Assembly (NCBI RefSeq): GCF_018917865.1
Contig: NZ_JAHLPM010000002.1
Coordinates: 186,001 to 250,000, forward strand
Length of the DNA stretch: 64,000 bases
Source: Tissierella simiarum
GTDB lineage: Bacteria > Bacillota > Clostridia > Tissierellales > Tissierellaceae
Direction of reading: 5' to 3'
Shown here: one piece after another, positions 26,189 through 35,881 of the stretch
How the letters are laid out: the number at the start of each line of letters is the position of its first letter
Numbering within the stretch: the stretch's first letter is position 1
Made by a program: the position numbers and the translations under genes
The notes under the pieces: model-generated
What the model was told of the DNA's origin: nothing
Seen by the model: only the letters and a program-made list of their open reading frames with translations
Database searches by the model: none

Positions 26189-28126
26189 TTAATTCTCTTC
26201 TTTTTTGAAGAAAGAATTCTTTATTAACAATAAAGTCAATAATCCAAAGAAAGCTAATGAACCCCATTGACCTAAAACATTGTTTCCAAGATTTACTTTA
26301 TCTGCTACAGTAATTTCTTTTCCCGCTGCATTTAATCCTGCTGGTATTATTGCTAATATAGCTAGTAATATTCCTATTAATCCTTCTCCTGCTATTAACC
26401 CTGAAGAGAATAATATTCCACTATCTACTTTTTCTTTTAATACTTTTTCACTCTCTTTTCTTCTTTCAAGGATTCCTCTAATTATACCACCAAGCATAAT
26501 TGGAGTACTTAAATGGATTGGTAAATAAAGTCCTACTGCAAAAGGTAGAATTTGAATTCCTAGTAATTCTACTACTATACCTATACCTACTCCTGCGAAT
26601 ACTAAAACCCAAGGTAGATTACCATTCATTACACCTTCAATAACTAGTTTCATTAGAGTAGCTTGCGGTGCAGGTAGTTCTGCTGATCCAAATCCCCAAG
26701 CTTTATTTAATAATACTAATACAAAGCCTATTACTAAACCTGATGCAACGGTACCTATTAGTTCCCCATATTGTTGTTTTCTTGGTGTAGCCCCTACTAA
26801 ATAACCAGTTTTCAAGTCTTGAGACATATCTCCTGCCATAGCAGCTATAACACATATTACAGCTCCTACAGATAAGGCACCAATCATTCCTTCTTCCCCA
26901 TCAAAACCAATAGCTTTAAAGATTATACTTGTAATCAATAAAGTAGCTATGGTCATTCCTGATACAGGATTATTGGAACTACCTACCAATCCTACAAGTC
27001 TTGCTGATACTGTTGCAAAGAAGAACCCAAATACTGCTATTATTAATGCTCCTGCTATTCCTACAGGAACTATAGGGGTAAAGCCTATTAATGCTACTAT
27101 TATAATGACTCCTATTAGTGCTATTTTTATAGACATATCTTCATCAGTTCTTAAGATAGATTTGTTTCCTGCTGTACTCTTTAATCCTCCCAAAGCTTCT
27201 TTGAAAGTTCTGAAAATTAGTGGTAAAGATTTTACTAGACTTAAAATACCTCCAAAAGCTACGGCACCAGCCCCTATATATCTAATATAGTTGCCCCATA
27301 TGCCCCAATAATCTAACTGACTTAAAGGTACTGCTGCTGGATAAATTATATCTGGTATATATTGTCCTAAATGAGTTATAAGAGGTATAATTACTAACCA
27401 ACCTAGTACTGCTCCACCTAACATAAAAGATGATATTTGTGGTCCTACAATAAATCCTACTCCCAATAAAGCTGGTAAAGTGTCCATACCTATAGCTGCA
27501 CCTTTATAACCTGGTATAGCCCACTCTATTTCACTTGGGAATAGCTTAATTCCATCAGTAATAAATTTAAATAATGACCCTATTCCTAATCCTGAAAATA
27601 CAGTAGTTGCTTTACTTCCACCTGTTTCTCCTGCTATTAGTACTTCTGCACAAGCTGTACCTTCTGGATAAGGTAATTTTCCATGCTCATTTACAATCAA
27701 TGCCTTTCTCAAAGGCAACATTAGGAAAACTCCAAGTATACCTCCCGTTAAAGAGATAAATACTATGTTTAATAAGCTTGGCTGAGCCATTCCAAGTTCT
27801 TGAGACCAAATAAATAAAGCTGGTAAGGTAAATATGGCTCCTGCAGCCAAAGATTCACCTGCAGATCCTATGGTTTGTACCATATTGTTTTCTAGTATAG
27901 AGTCTCTCTTTAAAATCCCCCTAATAATTCCCATTGAAATAACTGCTGCTGGTATAGATGCACTTATGGTCATACCTACTCTTAGACCAATATAAGCATT
28001 AGCAGCTCCAAAAACAATAGCCATAAAAATACCAACAATTAAAGATACTGGTGTTATTTCTGGCATAATCTTGTCTGAAGGTATATAAGGTTTAAAATTT
28101 TCAGACTTTTTACTTGACTTCTCCAC
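26189..28126 (-). CDS. OPT-family oligopeptide transporter
   Basis: About 645 residues, highly hydrophobic with 14 or more membrane segments. The family start ITPVSLIVGIFMAIVFGAANAYIGLRVGMTISASIPAAV and the segment LPYPEGTACAEVLIAGE are characteristic of bacterial OPT transporters, proton-coupled importers of oligopeptides or metal chelates. GTG 28126, shortly after AGGAGGG, is preferred over ATG 28141, which overlaps that SD. A consensus SigA promoter lies 53 nt upstream. In an amino-acid fermenter peptide uptake is the natural role, but the substrate is unproven. Confidence 0.93.
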   Translation of the reverse strand: MEKSSKKSENFKPYIPSDKIMPEITPVSLIVGIFMAIVFGAANAYIGLRVGMTISASIPAAVISMGIIRGILKRDSILENNMVQTIGSAGESLAAGAIFTLPALFIWSQELGMAQPSLLNIVFISLTGGILGVFLMLPLRKALIVNEHGKLPYPEGTACAEVLIAGETGGSKATTVFSGLGIGSLFKFITDGIKLFPSEIEWAIPGYKGAAIGMDTLPALLGVGFIVGPQISSFMLGGAVLGWLVIIPLITHLGQYIPDIIYPAAVPLSQLDYWGIWGNYIRYIGAGAVAFGGILSLVKSLPLIFRTFKEALGGLKSTAGNKSILRTDEDMSIKIALIGVIIIVALIGFTPIVPVGIAGALIIAVFGFFFATVSARLVGLVGSSNNPVSGMTIATLLITSIIFKAIGFDGEEGMIGALSVGAVICVIAAMAGDMSQDLKTGYLVGATPRKQQYGELIGTVASGLVIGFVLVLLNKAWGFGSAELPAPQATLMKLVIEGVMNGNLPWVLVFAGVGIGIVVELLGIQILPFAVGLYLPIHLSTPIMLGGIIRGILERRKESEKVLKEKVDSGILFSSGLIAGEGLIGILLAILAIIPAGLNAAGKEITVADKVNLGNNVLGQWGSLAFFGLLTLLLIKNSFFKKEEN

Positions 28127-28178
28127 ACTATCCCTCCTCATTATTAATATATTTTTAAGTTTATACAGTACTAAGTAT

Positions 28179-28208
28179 ATTATAACAAAAACTATATCAT
28201 GTAGTCAA
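28179..28208 (-). promoter_or_regulatory. SigA promoter of the OPT gene
   Basis: TTGACT (28208-28203), 18 nt, TATAAT (28184-28179) on the minus strand, ending 52 nt before the GTG start. Confidence 0.75.
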
Positions 28209-28253
28209 TTTATACTTTATATGTTTAATATTTACATGGAAAAATTTTAAATA

Positions 28254-28283
28254 AAAAGACAGAAGAATTTTTCCTCTGTCTTA
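28254..28283 (-). terminator. Terminator of the lysine-fermentation operon
   Basis: AAGACAGA...TCTGTCTT stem with imperfect middle, overlapping the kamE stop and followed by TTTATTT on the minus strand. Confidence 0.8.
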
Positions 28284-29039
28284 TACTAAATTTCTATTTA
28301 CCATTTCTGTTACTACAAAAGTAGCTACATCTTCTGCAAAAGAGCCAGTTCCAAAACCTGCATCATATCCTAATTCCTTTGCTAATTCATGGGAAATTCT
28401 TGGACCTCCACAAGTTAAAACTACTTTATCTCTTATACCTTCTGCTTCTAATAGTTCTACTAATTGAGTTAAATTTGGAATGTGTACGTCTTTTTGAGTT
28501 ACTACTTGGGATACTAAAATAGCATCTGCATTTAATTCTATGGCTTTAGCTACTAACTCCTCATTAGGAACTTGGCTTCCTAAGTTATAAGCTTCCATTC
28601 CCTCATATCTTTCTAACCCATAGTGACCTGCATATCCCTTCATATTCATTATAGCGTCTATACCAACAGTATGAGCATCCGTTCCAGTACAAGCTCCTAC
28701 TATAACAACTTTTCTTTTAATATGATCCTTTATATATTCTTCTACTCCCTCTTTACTCATTACATCTACATCTACCTTTGGTACTTCTATCTTTGTATAA
28801 TCTACAGTATGAGCACACTTTCCATATACTACGAAATAGGTATATCCTACACCTAAGTCCTTATAATATACTACACTTGGTTCATCTAATCCCATCTTTT
28901 TCGCCAATTGTCTAGCCGCTTCTCCTGCTTCATCTCCTGCTGGAACTGGCAATGTAAATCCGAGTTGAACCATACCATCATTTAATGTATCTCCATAAGG
29001 CTTTACATTAGTTAAATCTACTTTTGCTACTTCTACCAT
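28281..29039 (-). CDS. kamE: Lysine 5,6-aminomutase beta subunit
   Basis: 252 residues, the cobalamin-binding subunit of the B12- and PLP-dependent mutase that moves the terminal amino group of beta-lysine (or D-lysine) from C6 to C5. The DxHxxG motif gives His123 as lower cobalt ligand (GTDAHTVG), and Lys134 in NMKGYAGHYG fits the PLP Schiff-base lysine, with the 11-residue spacing known for the characterised enzyme. The ATG overlaps the kamD stop (TAATG), so the subunits are translationally coupled. Last gene of the kdd-kamA-kamB-kamC-kamD-kamE operon. Confidence 0.97.
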   Translation of the reverse strand: MVEVAKVDLTNVKPYGDTLNDGMVQLGFTLPVPAGDEAGEAARQLAKKMGLDEPSVVYYKDLGVGYTYFVVYGKCAHTVDYTKIEVPKVDVDVMSKEGVEEYIKDHIKRKVVIVGACTGTDAHTVGIDAIMNMKGYAGHYGLERYEGMEAYNLGSQVPNEELVAKAIELNADAILVSQVVTQKDVHIPNLTQLVELLEAEGIRDKVVLTCGGPRISHELAKELGYDAGFGTGSFAEDVATFVVTEMVNRNLV

Positions 29040-30592
29040 TATCTGTCACCTCCAAGCATCAATTCGATAAATGGATTGAAATAGCCTGAATCTTTCTTAG
29101 CTACTCCATCTAACCCTTTTCCGCCAGTACGTGCTCTCTTTACTCCACCAAATTTACCTTGCTCTATAGTTTGGAATAATCCTTCTTTTTCTATTTGGGT
29201 TAGTAACTCTTCTGCATTTCCTAAAACTTCTTGTGCTCTGTTTTGAATCATTCCACCTTCTTTAAATTCTATTTCGTCTCCTAAATTTCTAGCATTACTA
29301 AAGATGTATTGTGCATTTTCAATAGATAGATATCTATCATGTAAATGTGGCGTATGAATAGCTTCTGTTAACATTCCTAGCAATTGGATACCTTGATTTG
29401 TCATTATAGACACCATGTTAAACAAAGCGTCTTGTATATGACCTTTAAATATATTTCCAGTCATATATTTAGTTGGAGGCATATATTTTAAAGGTGCATT
29501 TGGGAATATTTCTCTTGCCATTTGAGCTTGAGCTAATTCATATAGAAATCCATTTTCCAAGGTTGGGTCCATTTCAAAGGCATGCCCTAAACCCATTTGT
29601 TCTTCAGGAATACCAGCCTTTTTAGCAAATTGCTCATTTATAAATTGAGATGCTAAAACTGTATGAGCTGCTTCTACTGCATCATCAGTAGTTAAATAGT
29701 TGTCTTCTCCTGTATTTATAATAATTCCAGCAAATCCGTTGATTATTCTTGAAAAATATTGGTCTACTAAAGTCCTTTGCATATTTATATCTCTAAATAA
29801 AATTCCATATAGAGCATCATTAAGCATCATATCTAGCCTTTCCATAGCACCCATAGCTGCTATTTCTGGCATACAAAGACCTGAACAATAATTACATAAC
29901 CTAATATACCTACCTACTTCTTCTCCTACTTCATCTAAGGCTTTTCTCATTAACTTAAAGTTTTCTTGAGTAGCATAAGTTCCACCAAATCCTTCTGTAG
30001 TTGCTCCATAGGGTACATAGTCTAGTAGAGATTGCCCTGTAGTTCTTATTACCGCTATAACATCAGCACCTTGTCTTGCAGCAGCTTGTGCTTGTATTAT
30101 ATCTTCATAAATATTTCCTGTTGCTACTATTACATATAGATAAGGTCTTTTACCTTCTCCTAAAGTAGAAATTAAGTCCGATCTTTTTTCTCTATTAGCT
30201 TTAATTCTTTCAACAGTTTTTTCTGCCATGTCAAAAATGACTTCTCTTATTTTTTCTTCATTAGCTGCAGGTAATCTTGTAATATCTATTTCACCACGAG
30301 CTATTTTTTCTGCGATTTCTTGAGGAGTATTTCCTGTATTTACTACTGCATTTCCTATCCAATATGCTGCTCCTCTTCCTAAACCTCCCCCTTCCTTAAT
30401 ATTATCTACTACTACATTTGGTAGAGGTTTTTCTATTTCATCTACTCCATCGATACCTAAAAGTCTTACGACAGTTCTTTCTGTAGCAGAAGTAGTATGT
30501 TCATCTATAAACTTCTGCACATCATCTGCTATATTTCTAGCAGCATTTCTTGAACTGTCTATTAGTTTTGGATCAAGATTTAGTTTGCTCAA
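29039..30592 (-). CDS. kamD: Lysine 5,6-aminomutase alpha subunit
   Basis: 517 residues, TTG start behind AAGGAGG. This is the TIM-barrel subunit holding adenosylcobalamin and PLP with KamE. Recognisable blocks are the N-terminal EHTTSATERTVVRLLGIDG, KEGGGLGRGAAYWIGNA and the substrate-site segment VIRTTGQSLLDYVPYGATTEG. Length is that of characterised enzymes. It acts after KamA in the lysine route, giving 3,5-diaminohexanoate. The enzyme self-inactivates in turnover, which explains the adjacent KamB and KamC genes. Confidence 0.97.
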   Translation of the reverse strand: MSKLNLDPKLIDSSRNAARNIADDVQKFIDEHTTSATERTVVRLLGIDGVDEIEKPLPNVVVDNIKEGGGLGRGAAYWIGNAVVNTGNTPQEIAEKIARGEIDITRLPAANEEKIREVIFDMAEKTVERIKANREKRSDLISTLGEGKRPYLYVIVATGNIYEDIIQAQAAARQGADVIAVIRTTGQSLLDYVPYGATTEGFGGTYATQENFKLMRKALDEVGEEVGRYIRLCNYCSGLCMPEIAAMGAMERLDMMLNDALYGILFRDINMQRTLVDQYFSRIINGFAGIIINTGEDNYLTTDDAVEAAHTVLASQFINEQFAKKAGIPEEQMGLGHAFEMDPTLENGFLYELAQAQMAREIFPNAPLKYMPPTKYMTGNIFKGHIQDALFNMVSIMTNQGIQLLGMLTEAIHTPHLHDRYLSIENAQYIFSNARNLGDEIEFKEGGMIQNRAQEVLGNAEELLTQIEKEGLFQTIEQGKFGGVKRARTGGKGLDGVAKKDSGYFNPFIELMLGGDR

Positions 30593-30605
30593 GATTTCTA
30601 CCTCC

Positions 30606-32231
30606 TTATTTTTCTTTTAAAATTTTTTCTGCTGTATCAAGTATTTCTTTATCCAGTCCCATTATCCTAGCAATATTTAATGCATCTCTTGGAACGTTTC
30701 TATCCTTTTTTACTACTCTCAGTCTATAATCCATATATCTATTAATTAAGTCCATTTTATTCTCATGTTCCATATTATTTACTAGGTCTGCAAAATCTAC
30801 TTTAGATAAACCTACTACTTGTAGATGGACTACCTTATCTAAATTAGCTACATTATCATAGTGAGTAGTAAGTAAAGTTATAGCTTCTTTGTCCTTTAAA
30901 TAAGAAACAATGGCTTTAGATATAGCATAGCCTTCATCTGGGTTGGTTCCTCTAGCCAGTTCATCTATTAATACAAGACCTTTTGCTGTCGACTTTTCAA
31001 TAGCTTCTTGAACAATTTTTATTTCTCCACCAAAAGTAGATAAGCCATTATCTGTAGACTGCATATCTCCTATAGAGCATTTAATATACTCACTTAACCC
31101 TAGAGTCATTCCTTTAGCAGGAATAAATAAACCATAGTGAGCCATAGCTGTAAGTAAGCCAACTAATTTCAGACTTATAGTCTTTCCGCCCATATTGGCT
31201 CCTGTTATACAAGCTACACCTTCTTTTAATTCTATAGATATAGGAGTAAACTTCAAATCCTTTTCTTTCAAAAAGGCTTCTACCTTAGGGTGTCTTCCTT
31301 CTTCAATAGAAATAACATGATCCTTTACTATATTAGGTTTTACTCCTTCAATGTCTAATCCATATTTAGCTTTTCCTAAGATCAAGTCAATCTTGCCAAT
31401 ACTAGCCATGTTTTTAAATAAGGATTTTCTTCTCTTCCCAATTTCCTTAGACAGCATTTCCCGCACCTTTAATTCTTCTCTTTCCTCTTGATCTTTTAAT
31501 AATAGGAGTTTTCTTTCTAAAAGAGTAATATTCTCTGTAGGTTTTATTGTGAACTTTATATTCATATAAGTTTCTGAAACATAGGTTAGGTGGGGATAAT
31601 TCTCTATTTTCTCTAATAAAGGTTGATTATCCTTTGGTATCACTACAGTTCCGTCAGGTCTTAGATCTATTTTTAGTTCTTCTTTTATTTTTTCTTTTAT
31701 TGTCTTCTTTTCTAATTTTATTTCTTTATCAGTTTCTCTCTTACTTTCTCTAATAGCTTTTAGCTGTTCTGAATAACAATCATATATATAGAAAGTGGAA
31801 ATACCAGTTGATTCAGGATCTAGAAGGCTTTCCAACTTTTCTATAGGTTCTATTTCCATGTCCTTCCATGTTGGAATCTCATTATCCTTCATCAATTTAT
31901 TCAAATTCCTAATTAAAAAGAGGAAGTTCTTTATTTCAAATAGTTCTATTTCTGTAAGGATGGAACCTTCCATAGCTCTTTTTACAGAATTTCTTAAATC
32001 CTTTATATGCCCAAAGATGTTATTAAACGCCCTTCTTACATCCTTATCTTTCACATATGGTATATAGCATTCCAGTTTATTTAGCTCCTCTATCAATGCT
32101 TCTTCTTGTCCTAGAACAAAAGGCTTCATTTTTTCTTTATACATCATTCCGTAAGGAGTAATGGTGCTAATCATATTTAATATATATTGAAAATCTAAGG
32201 ATTCCTTAGTTTCATTATCCATAAATACCAT
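30606..32231 (-). CDS. kamC: MutS-like ATPase, lysine 5,6-aminomutase reactivase KamC
   Basis: About 541 residues with a MutS-family core and ATPase (ITGANMGGKTISLKLVGLL as Walker A, LVLIDELARGTNPDEG as Walker B, TLLTTHYDN as switch). It lacks the mismatch-recognition domains of MutS and the Smr nuclease of MutS2, so DNA repair is unlikely. Conserved position between kamB and kamD in lysine-fermentation clusters marks it as KamC, thought to exchange damaged cobalamin from KamDE. ATG 32231 is preferred, with AGGTGGTG 7 nt before it inside the end of kamB; an in-frame GTG at 32243 lacks a free SD. Confidence 0.88.
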   Translation of the reverse strand: MVFMDNETKESLDFQYILNMISTITPYGMMYKEKMKPFVLGQEEALIEELNKLECYIPYVKDKDVRRAFNNIFGHIKDLRNSVKRAMEGSILTEIELFEIKNFLFLIRNLNKLMKDNEIPTWKDMEIEPIEKLESLLDPESTGISTFYIYDCYSEQLKAIRESKRETDKEIKLEKKTIKEKIKEELKIDLRPDGTVVIPKDNQPLLEKIENYPHLTYVSETYMNIKFTIKPTENITLLERKLLLLKDQEEREELKVREMLSKEIGKRRKSLFKNMASIGKIDLILGKAKYGLDIEGVKPNIVKDHVISIEEGRHPKVEAFLKEKDLKFTPISIELKEGVACITGANMGGKTISLKLVGLLTAMAHYGLFIPAKGMTLGLSEYIKCSIGDMQSTDNGLSTFGGEIKIVQEAIEKSTAKGLVLIDELARGTNPDEGYAISKAIVSYLKDKEAITLLTTHYDNVANLDKVVHLQVVGLSKVDFADLVNNMEHENKMDLINRYMDYRLRVVKKDRNVPRDALNIARIMGLDKEILDTAEKILKEK

Positions 32232-32232
32232 A

Positions 32233-33267
32233 TTATTCACCACCTAACATTAAATCCATTACAGGTATAGTGCTTATATAGCCTTTCATCTTTTCTAAAA
32301 AGTTCTTTGGTTCAAAATAATAACCTTGAGGAGCATAAGGATTTATAGTTAAGCCTATTAAATTTATAGGATGGAGTACTTTTACATTTATACCATATCT
32401 CATAAATTTAAGCCAATCCTTAGGTTCAATAAATATCTTTGTTCCATCAGTAACCACCAAGTCTACATTTTTATATCTTCTAGTAGACCTTATTATATCT
32501 TCAACTGTATTTTTAACAAGGGAACCAGGGATCACTACATATCTGGACTCATCCTTTAAGTGATCTCCTATTATATGCCCTGCATTTAAAGCTGTTTTTA
32601 TCTTTATAGGAGTAATGTTTAATTCTTTGTCTACTATGGCTATTTGGTTTTGTTCCATGAGGTTTCCTATAATTTCTCTTAGGTTCTTATCTTCAATAGA
32701 TGGAAGACTAAAAAGATTTACTATATGAATAGTTTCTTCTATAACCTTATTCATATCTCTGCTCAATACGGCTCCAGTAGATAGAATAGTAGCTTCAGAA
32801 ACAGAAGGAGCTGCTGAAGACCTTCTATCTTGGGCACCATCTATAATCACAAACTCAGCTCCTAGATTTAACATTAGATTAGACACTTCTCTAGTTTCTT
32901 TCACAGTCTGAGGCCCTGCAATTTGGACATATCCACTATCCCGTATTCTTCCAATAACAATGGGTCCCATAGGTGTTCTATATTCCGTAACATTTATTAT
33001 TTCAACATTGGCATCTCCTAAAGGTAACATCTCTGTTGCTGTAGCTACCAAAGTACCTTCTTCCACAAATATCCTTGGTTTTTCCGTCTCCGTAACAACA
33101 TCTACAGCCTCCCCATCCCTACCCGTTGAAGTAATACCAATGGGGATTCCTGCGTCATACGCTTCACCAATTAAATGGTTTAAGGTTACAGTTTTTCCGC
33201 TATTTTTTGACATACCTACTATGGATATTGTTTTATATTTTCCATTTAAAAGTTCTATTAACGCCAC
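32233..33267 (-). CDS. kamB: Lysine 5,6-aminomutase reactivase subunit KamB
   Basis: 344 residues, GTG start after AGAGGGGGG. A P-loop is seen in ISIVGMSKNSGKTVTLNHLI near the N-terminus; the rest includes EFVIIDGAQDRRSS and a C-terminal alpha/beta region. It is the constant partner of KamC in lysine-fermentation operons and is presumed to form the ATP-driven reactivase for KamDE. Function rests on gene context, not on a catalytic motif. The stop is next to the kamC start and the gap from kamA is 21 nt. Confidence 0.85.
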   Translation of the reverse strand: MALIELLNGKYKTISIVGMSKNSGKTVTLNHLIGEAYDAGIPIGITSTGRDGEAVDVVTETEKPRIFVEEGTLVATATEMLPLGDANVEIINVTEYRTPMGPIVIGRIRDSGYVQIAGPQTVKETREVSNLMLNLGAEFVIIDGAQDRRSSAAPSVSEATILSTGAVLSRDMNKVIEETIHIVNLFSLPSIEDKNLREIIGNLMEQNQIAIVDKELNITPIKIKTALNAGHIIGDHLKDESRYVVIPGSLVKNTVEDIIRSTRRYKNVDLVVTDGTKIFIEPKDWLKFMRYGINVKVLHPINLIGLTINPYAPQGYYFEPKNFLEKMKGYISTIPVMDLMLGGE

Positions 33268-33288
33268 TAGAATCCCCCCTCTCTATTG

Positions 33289-34557
33289 CTATTTGTCTTT
33301 ATTTCTTTCTGCTGCTCTCATTCTTCTTTCTAGATTTTGTGGTTCCATAGCCTTTACTTCAGGTCCTTGAAGTAATCCTGCTACACCTGTAATATGAGCT
33401 TCTCTTTCACCTTTACATACTGGACAATTACATGGTTCCTCTACCATTTGAGGTTCTGTATAAGTCGTAATAATTCCTTCATAGTTTCTTAGAACTATCT
33501 TAGTTGGTGATTGACTTATTAAATATTGAGGCATAACTGGAGTCTTTCCTCCTCCTCCTGGAGCATCTACTACAAAAGTTGGCACTGCATATCCTGATGT
33601 ATGTCCTCTTAAAGCTTCTATTATTTCTATACCTTTAGATACTTTTGTTCTAAAGTGTTCAATTCCCATAGATAAATCACATTGATAAATGTAGTAAGGT
33701 CTTACTCTCATCTTAACTAAGCCATGAACTAAATCCTTCATTATATGTGGACAGTCATTAATTCCTCTTAAAAGTACTGATTGGTTTCCTAGTGGAATAC
33801 CTGCATTTGCTAATCTTTCACATGCTGCCTTAGCTTCTTCAGTAATTTCCTTTGGATGGTTGAAATGAGTATTTAACCAAATTGGATGGTATTTCTTTAA
33901 CATATTTACTAAATTATCGGTAATTCTTTGTGGTAATACAACTGGTGTACGACTTCCTAGTCTTACGATTTCAACATGAGGGATTTCTCTAAGCTTTTTA
34001 ATAATATATTCTAATACATCGTCTTCTACAAGTAAGCAATCTCCACCTGATAATAATACGTCTCTTACTTGAGGTGTATTTCTAATATATTCTATACATT
34101 TATCAATTCTATCTCTTGGTACTCCCATGTCATGTTGTCCAGCAAATCTTCTTCTTGTACAATGTCTACAGTACATAGAGCATTGATCTGTTATTAAAAA
34201 TAGTACTCTATCTGGATATCTGTGAGTTAATCCTGGTACTGGAGAATCTACGTCTTCATCTAGTGGATCTTCTAAATCTGATACGCTTTCATGAGTTTCC
34301 ATTATAGTTGGAACCGCTTGCATTCTTACTGGACAGTTTGGATCATTAGGATCCATTAATGAAGCATAATAAGGAGTAATACCTACCCTAAATTTCTTCA
34401 ATACTTCACCTATTTGTTGTTCTTCTTCAGCTGTTAAGTTTATAACTTTTCTTAAACTATCTACATCTACAATTCTATTTCTTACTTGCCATTTCCAATC
34501 ATTCCACTGTTCATCAGTAACATCTTTCCAAAGTTCAATTTCTTTATAATTTCTCAT
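33289..34557 (-). CDS. kamA: Lysine 2,3-aminomutase
   Basis: 422 residues. Radical SAM enzyme with PLP and a 4Fe-4S cluster that converts L-lysine to L-beta-lysine, the first step of lysine fermentation. The cluster ligands are Cys126, Cys130 and Cys133 (CSMYCRHC). The PLP lysine is in APGGGGKTP, and the zinc site of the C-terminus is CNCPVCKGE, as in the clostridial enzyme. GGAGG precedes ATG 34557. Intact and of normal length. A hairpin separates it from kdd upstream. Confidence 0.98.
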   Translation of the reverse strand: MRNYKEIELWKDVTDEQWNDWKWQVRNRIVDVDSLRKVINLTAEEEQQIGEVLKKFRVGITPYYASLMDPNDPNCPVRMQAVPTIMETHESVSDLEDPLDEDVDSPVPGLTHRYPDRVLFLITDQCSMYCRHCTRRRFAGQHDMGVPRDRIDKCIEYIRNTPQVRDVLLSGGDCLLVEDDVLEYIIKKLREIPHVEIVRLGSRTPVVLPQRITDNLVNMLKKYHPIWLNTHFNHPKEITEEAKAACERLANAGIPLGNQSVLLRGINDCPHIMKDLVHGLVKMRVRPYYIYQCDLSMGIEHFRTKVSKGIEIIEALRGHTSGYAVPTFVVDAPGGGGKTPVMPQYLISQSPTKIVLRNYEGIITTYTEPQMVEEPCNCPVCKGEREAHITGVAGLLQGPEVKAMEPQNLERRMRAAERNKDK

Positions 34558-34592
34558 TACATATTCCTCCTTTAGGATTAATCAAAATAATC

Positions 34593-34626
34593 ACTTCAAG
34601 CTAGTATCTTTATACCAGCTTGAAGT
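34593..34626. other. Hairpin between kdd and kamA
   Basis: ACTTCAAGCTAGTAT pairs with ATACCAGCTTGAAGT (14 of 15) around a 4-nt loop. There is no T-run, so it may be a processing or stability element that sets the kdd to kam mRNA ratio. Confidence 0.6.
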
Positions 34627-34663
34627 ACATGGGAGTCTTTTACATATGGGAAGACTACATTAA

Positions 34664-35701
34664 TTAAGCATAAAGTTCTTGAAATATCTTTCTTAAAGTT
34701 TCGCTTTCTCTCATTAATTCTAAAGATATTGCAGCATGATCCTTGGTGTAACCATTTCCAACAATCATAGTTACATCTTTTCCTACTCCTTCTGCTCCTA
34801 AAGCAGCTTTTGTAAAGCTAGTTGCCATACTAAAGAAATAAACAATTCCCTTATCTTTAGTAATTAAAATACTTGACATTTCTGTATTTGGAATATTTAC
34901 TGTATTGATTACAATATCAGCCATTTCTCCGTTAGTTGCTTCTTTAACTTTTTCTAATATTTCTACTGCATTTGTGGCATTAGCTTTAATGTATACATCT
35001 GCAAGATTAGCATCTTTAACTCTTTGTAGAGTTGTATCTCTTGATCCTATACATATAACTTTTCCAGTAACTCCTGCTCTTTTCTTAGCTTCATATAAAC
35101 AAAGCATTCCTGATTTTCCTGTTCCTCCGATTACTACTACAGTATCTCCAGGTTTAACTAATTTAGCAGTTTGAGCTGGTGCTCCAGCTACGTCTAATAC
35201 TGATAGTGCTAAGTTTTCTGGTAAATCACTTGGTATTATAGAATAGATTCCACTTTCAAATAAAATAGCTTTTCCTTTAATATCTACTTGGTCAACATCT
35301 TTTCTTACTTCTAATATTTCATCAATTCTTAATGGAGTTAGGGATAGGGATACTAATGTAGCTATTTTGTCTCCAACTTTTAAGTCGGTTTTTCCTTCTA
35401 AGGCTGGTCCGATTTTCTCAATAGTTCCTATTAACATTCCACCAGAACCTGTCACTGGATTTTGGTGTTTTCCTCTTTCAGCCACTATGCCTTTCATTAT
35501 GTTTTTAATTTCTTCTATATCTCCATTAGCTTGTTCTTTTATTTGAGTAAAACTTGCTGAATCCACGTTTAATGTTTGCACATCAATAAGTATTTCATTG
35601 TCGTAAATTTCCATGTCATTATCGATTTTCAATGCTGGCTGTGGTAAAACTCCTTGTGGTTCAATAACTCTGTGAGTACCGTATGGACATCCTTTTTTCA
35701 T
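34664..35701 (-). CDS. kdd: L-erythro-3,5-diaminohexanoate dehydrogenase
   Basis: 345 residues. Oxidatively deaminates 3,5-diaminohexanoate to 3-keto-5-aminohexanoate with NAD(P), the third step of the lysine route. The family start MKKGCPYGTHRVIEP, the GSGGMLIG segment and the Rossmann motif VVVIGGTGKSGMLCLYEAKK are visible. First gene of the operon, directly behind the sigma-54 promoter. AAAAGGAGGAATATATTT precedes ATG 35701. The next pathway enzymes (Kce and the ammonia lyase Kal) are not encoded in this window. Confidence 0.96.
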   Translation of the reverse strand: MKKGCPYGTHRVIEPQGVLPQPALKIDNDMEIYDNEILIDVQTLNVDSASFTQIKEQANGDIEEIKNIMKGIVAERGKHQNPVTGSGGMLIGTIEKIGPALEGKTDLKVGDKIATLVSLSLTPLRIDEILEVRKDVDQVDIKGKAILFESGIYSIIPSDLPENLALSVLDVAGAPAQTAKLVKPGDTVVVIGGTGKSGMLCLYEAKKRAGVTGKVICIGSRDTTLQRVKDANLADVYIKANATNAVEILEKVKEATNGEMADIVINTVNIPNTEMSSILITKDKGIVYFFSMATSFTKAALGAEGVGKDVTMIVGNGYTKDHAAISLELMRESETLRKIFQELYA

Positions 35702-35760
35702 AAATATATTCCTCCTTTTGTTTTAAAATAGATCAGGTAAATCGCCACTATATTAACATT

Positions 35761-35775
35761 GCAAAATTTATGCCA
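35761..35775 (-). promoter_or_regulatory. Sigma-54 promoter of the lysine operon
   Basis: TGGCATAAATTTTGC on the minus strand has the -24 GG and -12 GC exactly 10 nt apart. The start site would be near 35749, about 48 nt before kdd. A sigma-54 activator gene lies just upstream. Confidence 0.85.
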
Positions 35776-35847
35776 ATAGTTTTTATAGAAGAAAGATAGA
35801 TAAAACCCCTAATATTCGTTAATTTTATAACACAGGATAAGGTTTTC

Positions 35848-35863
35848 CGCCTAATTTTGGGCA
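35848..35863. promoter_or_regulatory. Upstream activator site for the lysine operon
   Basis: CGCCTA-ATTT-TGGGCA, an imperfect inverted repeat about 85 nt upstream of the sigma-54 promoter. Nearly the same element, TGCCTA-ATAA-TAGGCA, occurs before the activator gene. Confidence 0.65.
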
Positions 35864-35881
35864 GTAGCTACTCATTTAAAT

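Noticed and set aside
30606-32231. DNA mismatch repair MutS or MutS2
   Set aside because: Too short, lacks the mismatch-recognition and Smr domains, and sits within the lysine aminomutase operon.
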